A DNA stretch of 64,000 bases. Source: Lineus longissimus (lineage: Eukaryota; Nemertea; Pilidiophora; Heteronemertea; Lineidae). Every line of letters starts with the position of its first letter. Position 1 is the first letter of the stretch. Below are positions 61,801 through 64,000 of the stretch, piece by piece. Both the position numbers and the translations under genes were made by a program. Below the pieces are notes generated by a model. That model saw only the letters and a list, made by a program, of their open reading frames with translations, was not told the origin of the DNA and ran no database searches. The DNA lies in assembly GCF_910592395.1 (NCBI RefSeq), contig NC_088321.1:3970001-4034000 (forward strand), read 5' to 3'.

Positions 61801-63492
61801 GGGCATGGCGATTTAGCGGATCCTGCGGATTCTGCGGATTCTGCGGAATCTGGTCTGCAGCGGATTGGTATCCGGTCGTTTCGCTTCCTGACGTTTTCGC
61901 CCCCAGCATTTTCGCCCCCAAACTTAGCCTCATACCATTAGGCCCTACGTGGTGGCACTGAAGGTGGCCGCTGCCGTGATGTAATGTAATCAAGCTAAAT
62001 CAAGAGAGTGTCTGAGAGTCACTCTACCCAAAAATTAGTCATTTCGCCTCCTGGGACTTCGTGTGGTTTAAGGATCGTTGCCAGGATCTCGGGCTTGTCA
62101 CCTGTCATCGCATGATCTTGCTGGCTGTTTGGTCATCAAGAGTGGGATGATTGACTCGGGTGGACGTTTTAGAAAAATCTTTTATTTATTATCATGAGAG
62201 TGGGAAATTCTCTGTTTAAACTGATTTGTCATCTGGGAGTCCTGGACATCATCAGTCATCATGTGACTTGAATATCTTAATGATGGATCATCAAGGCAAT
62301 CGTATGTTGCTCGTGCACAATTTTGCGATGTTGTAAAATAAAGAGAGACGTGTCAACCAGACCAGTGTAGAAGTTTAAAATGTCCCCTGGAAAAAGTGTC
62401 CGTCCCTATTGTATTCTGCACGATATTAACAAATTAACGAATGAGCGAAAATGACGTGTGTTTTTCGGGTGCGTAACGACTTACACGATTACGGGCCAAC
62501 CGGCCTATTACCAACTCGGTCTGGGTTATAGATCATGGTCAATGGTCTCATTAGGGAGGGTTTTTTTTATTCATGCGCGCCCCCCCCCCCCTCACCGTAG
62601 TTCCTAAAATCATTGATTTCTCGGTCCTTACAGTCTGTCAGTGTTGATTCAGCAGTTGTTTTGGCAAAGACATGTTTTTTTGGAGTTTCTGAAACATAGA
62701 GCGCTACTCAATAGGCGGCTAACAAGAAACTACGCATTTATACTGTTGTTGCCGACGTATGTGTACACTGAACTTGGGATGTGCGTCGGCCCCATGTTGA
62801 AATGCCGTCCAGTGACAGTTGGTGCGTTTTTCGCTGATTTATGCAAAATTCAACATATCTAAAAAGTTCAATGGTTGACCCTCGATTTTTTTTGATTTTT
62901 GTGTAGCGTAAGCAACTGTCTTTCATGGGAGAATGGTCACTGTAAGAATTATTCAGGAAGAAATGTATAATATTTGGGGTTTTTCGTGATTGTCCGGCCC
63001 AATTGGCAATATTGCCATTTGGGATAGTGAACAGAGCTAGGAGCAAATGTGACGCTTATGATTTATTTAAAGAAATAAAATGTCCGATTTAACATCCTGC
63101 AGAATCAGGGGAATCGGGCGTTTCCAGTGATATATGACACAAATGGGTTGTCCTCATGCATTCACTTTGGAAACGCATTTTAAAATAGATGTTACGTCCT
63201 GTTAATGGGGCACGTCATCATCGCGTACATTTGGGAAAAACTCCCTAACGAGACCAATGTGGAAATCGTCCGATAATAGAATGCAGACATTTTTTTCATG
63301 CATGTTGGGGTTTTTCCGAAATGCTTGATAATCTTAGCTTTTTAGACAATTTAACAGTTATGGAATATTACAAATATTTATTATAAGGATAATTTATCAT
63401 AATATCGATATTCTCGAGCTGTTTTAATGCTGATTCCGCCCAGATTCCGCAGGTTCCGCAGAATCCGCAGGATCCGCTAAATTGCCATGCCC
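61801..63492. mobile_element. 1.69 kb element with inverted ends and a perfect 9-bp target duplication
   Basis: The left end GGGCATGGCGATTTAGCGG and its right-end counterpart match for about 45 bases, including a repeated TGCGGATTC. TCAGCAAGG flanks both sides (61792-61800 and 63493-63501). A 9-bp duplication with long inverted ends fits a Mutator-like (MULE) non-autonomous element; 8-bp makers such as hAT are less likely. It has no transposase and holds a nested copy of repeat A. Confidence 0.88.
62544..63016. repeat. Interspersed repeat A, copy 2, uninterrupted
   Basis: The sequence matches 48692-48756 joined to 49918-50342. It holds a C run at 62580-62592 where copy 1 has 'gccaactc'. It represents the empty site for the hairpin-ended repeat and is itself nested in the element with the 9-bp duplication. 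Confidence 0.9.
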
Positions 63493-63501
63493 TCAGCAAG
63501 G

Positions 63502-64000
63502 TGGGTCGGCAATCGAAGGAACGAAAAAAAGTGACGAAAGTAATTTGTCAACCTCGAGACGATACATTCAGTCAACAAAAAAATCAATACTAGGTCTAAA
63601 AATATATTTTTCTTACTCCTGAGTTCAAGAGGTAAACAATGCCATAACCTTGGAGTTCAAATAAAATAAGACGCACCGAACGTGCAACAATCGTGCATGG
63701 AGGTCAACTCGGTACGACAGGGGAAGCAGAGACAGCACTCGCGAACGTTCTACATATTAAGGTATGTCCGGACCTAGAATGTACCGTGTCACTCCCCGCT
63801 GCACTACACGCTCAACGTCTCCCACATGAGTGTCAAATATTTGAGCAGCGAATCCCAGCCTAGGCAACTTGATTTTTTCTGCATTTCTTACTTATTTTCA
63901 ATTATAAATATCAATGACATTGTGGATGTCAACATCTTTATCTTATCTATATATATATATCATTGTATTATTTCAGAACGCGCTATCTTCCAATACACAC
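63502..64000. other. Non-coding end of window
   Basis: Nothing recognisable apart from a short (TA)n stretch at about 63945-63960. Confidence 0.4.

Overview
This window is animal nuclear DNA, most likely from a marine invertebrate. Its genes are split into short exons with GT/AG introns. Intergenic space is long and AT-rich, with many C or G runs, and almost every stretch with recognisable structure is a mobile element or its remains. The sequence does not settle the species: mollusc, brachiopod, echinoderm, hemichordate and amphioxus all remain possible. No ordinary conserved housekeeping gene was recognised.

Region 1 (about 0-24.2 kb) is the most interesting part. It holds three intron-rich genes. 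The first (+, 89-9399) is a KDZ (Kyakuja-Dileera-Zisupton) transposase with a CxC2-type cysteine cluster, a DGNF-type catalytic motif and a TDGE motif. It is broken by several frame changes, and its central exons are not found. The second (+, 11412-15951) has a coiled coil followed by a protein-kinase-like domain whose catalytic Asp and DFG motif are replaced. It has one in-frame TGA and looks like a pseudokinase. The third (-, 24165-17746) encodes a homeodomain-like segment, an HMG-box-like segment, acidic and basic linkers, and a clear C-terminal chromodomain. Genes 2 and 3 converge. The three may be cargo of one large KDZ-type element, but termini were not found. The introns carry later insertions: a 1.1 kb hairpin-ended repeat, a 2.05 kb PIF/Harbinger element with perfect 25-bp inverted ends, and a LINE fragment.

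Region 2 (24-38 kb) is mostly featureless non-coding DNA with tRNA-derived sequences, a 213-bp tandem duplication and an (AATTC)n microsatellite. Region 3 (39-47.4 kb) holds a decayed BEL/Pao-type gag-protease remnant, a 0.94 kb element with long inverted ends, a minisatellite of about 95 bp, and a 1.0 kb element with inverted ends and a TAA target duplication.

Region 4 (48.7-56.2 kb) has an inverted second copy of the hairpin-ended repeat. It sits inside another repeat whose uninterrupted relative lies at 62.5 kb. Next comes a DIRS/Ngaro-like tyrosine-recombinase retrotransposon, broken by frameshifts and split in its gag by a CR1-like LINE. Region 5 (58.5-63.5 kb) has degenerate tandem repeats, a 1.87 kb element with inverted ends and a 71-bp tandem array, and a 1.69 kb element with inverted ends and a perfect 9-bp target duplication that contains a nested repeat.

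Taken together the window is a nested transposon graveyard. The many one-base frame changes may be true decay or, in part, uncorrected long-read homopolymer errors.
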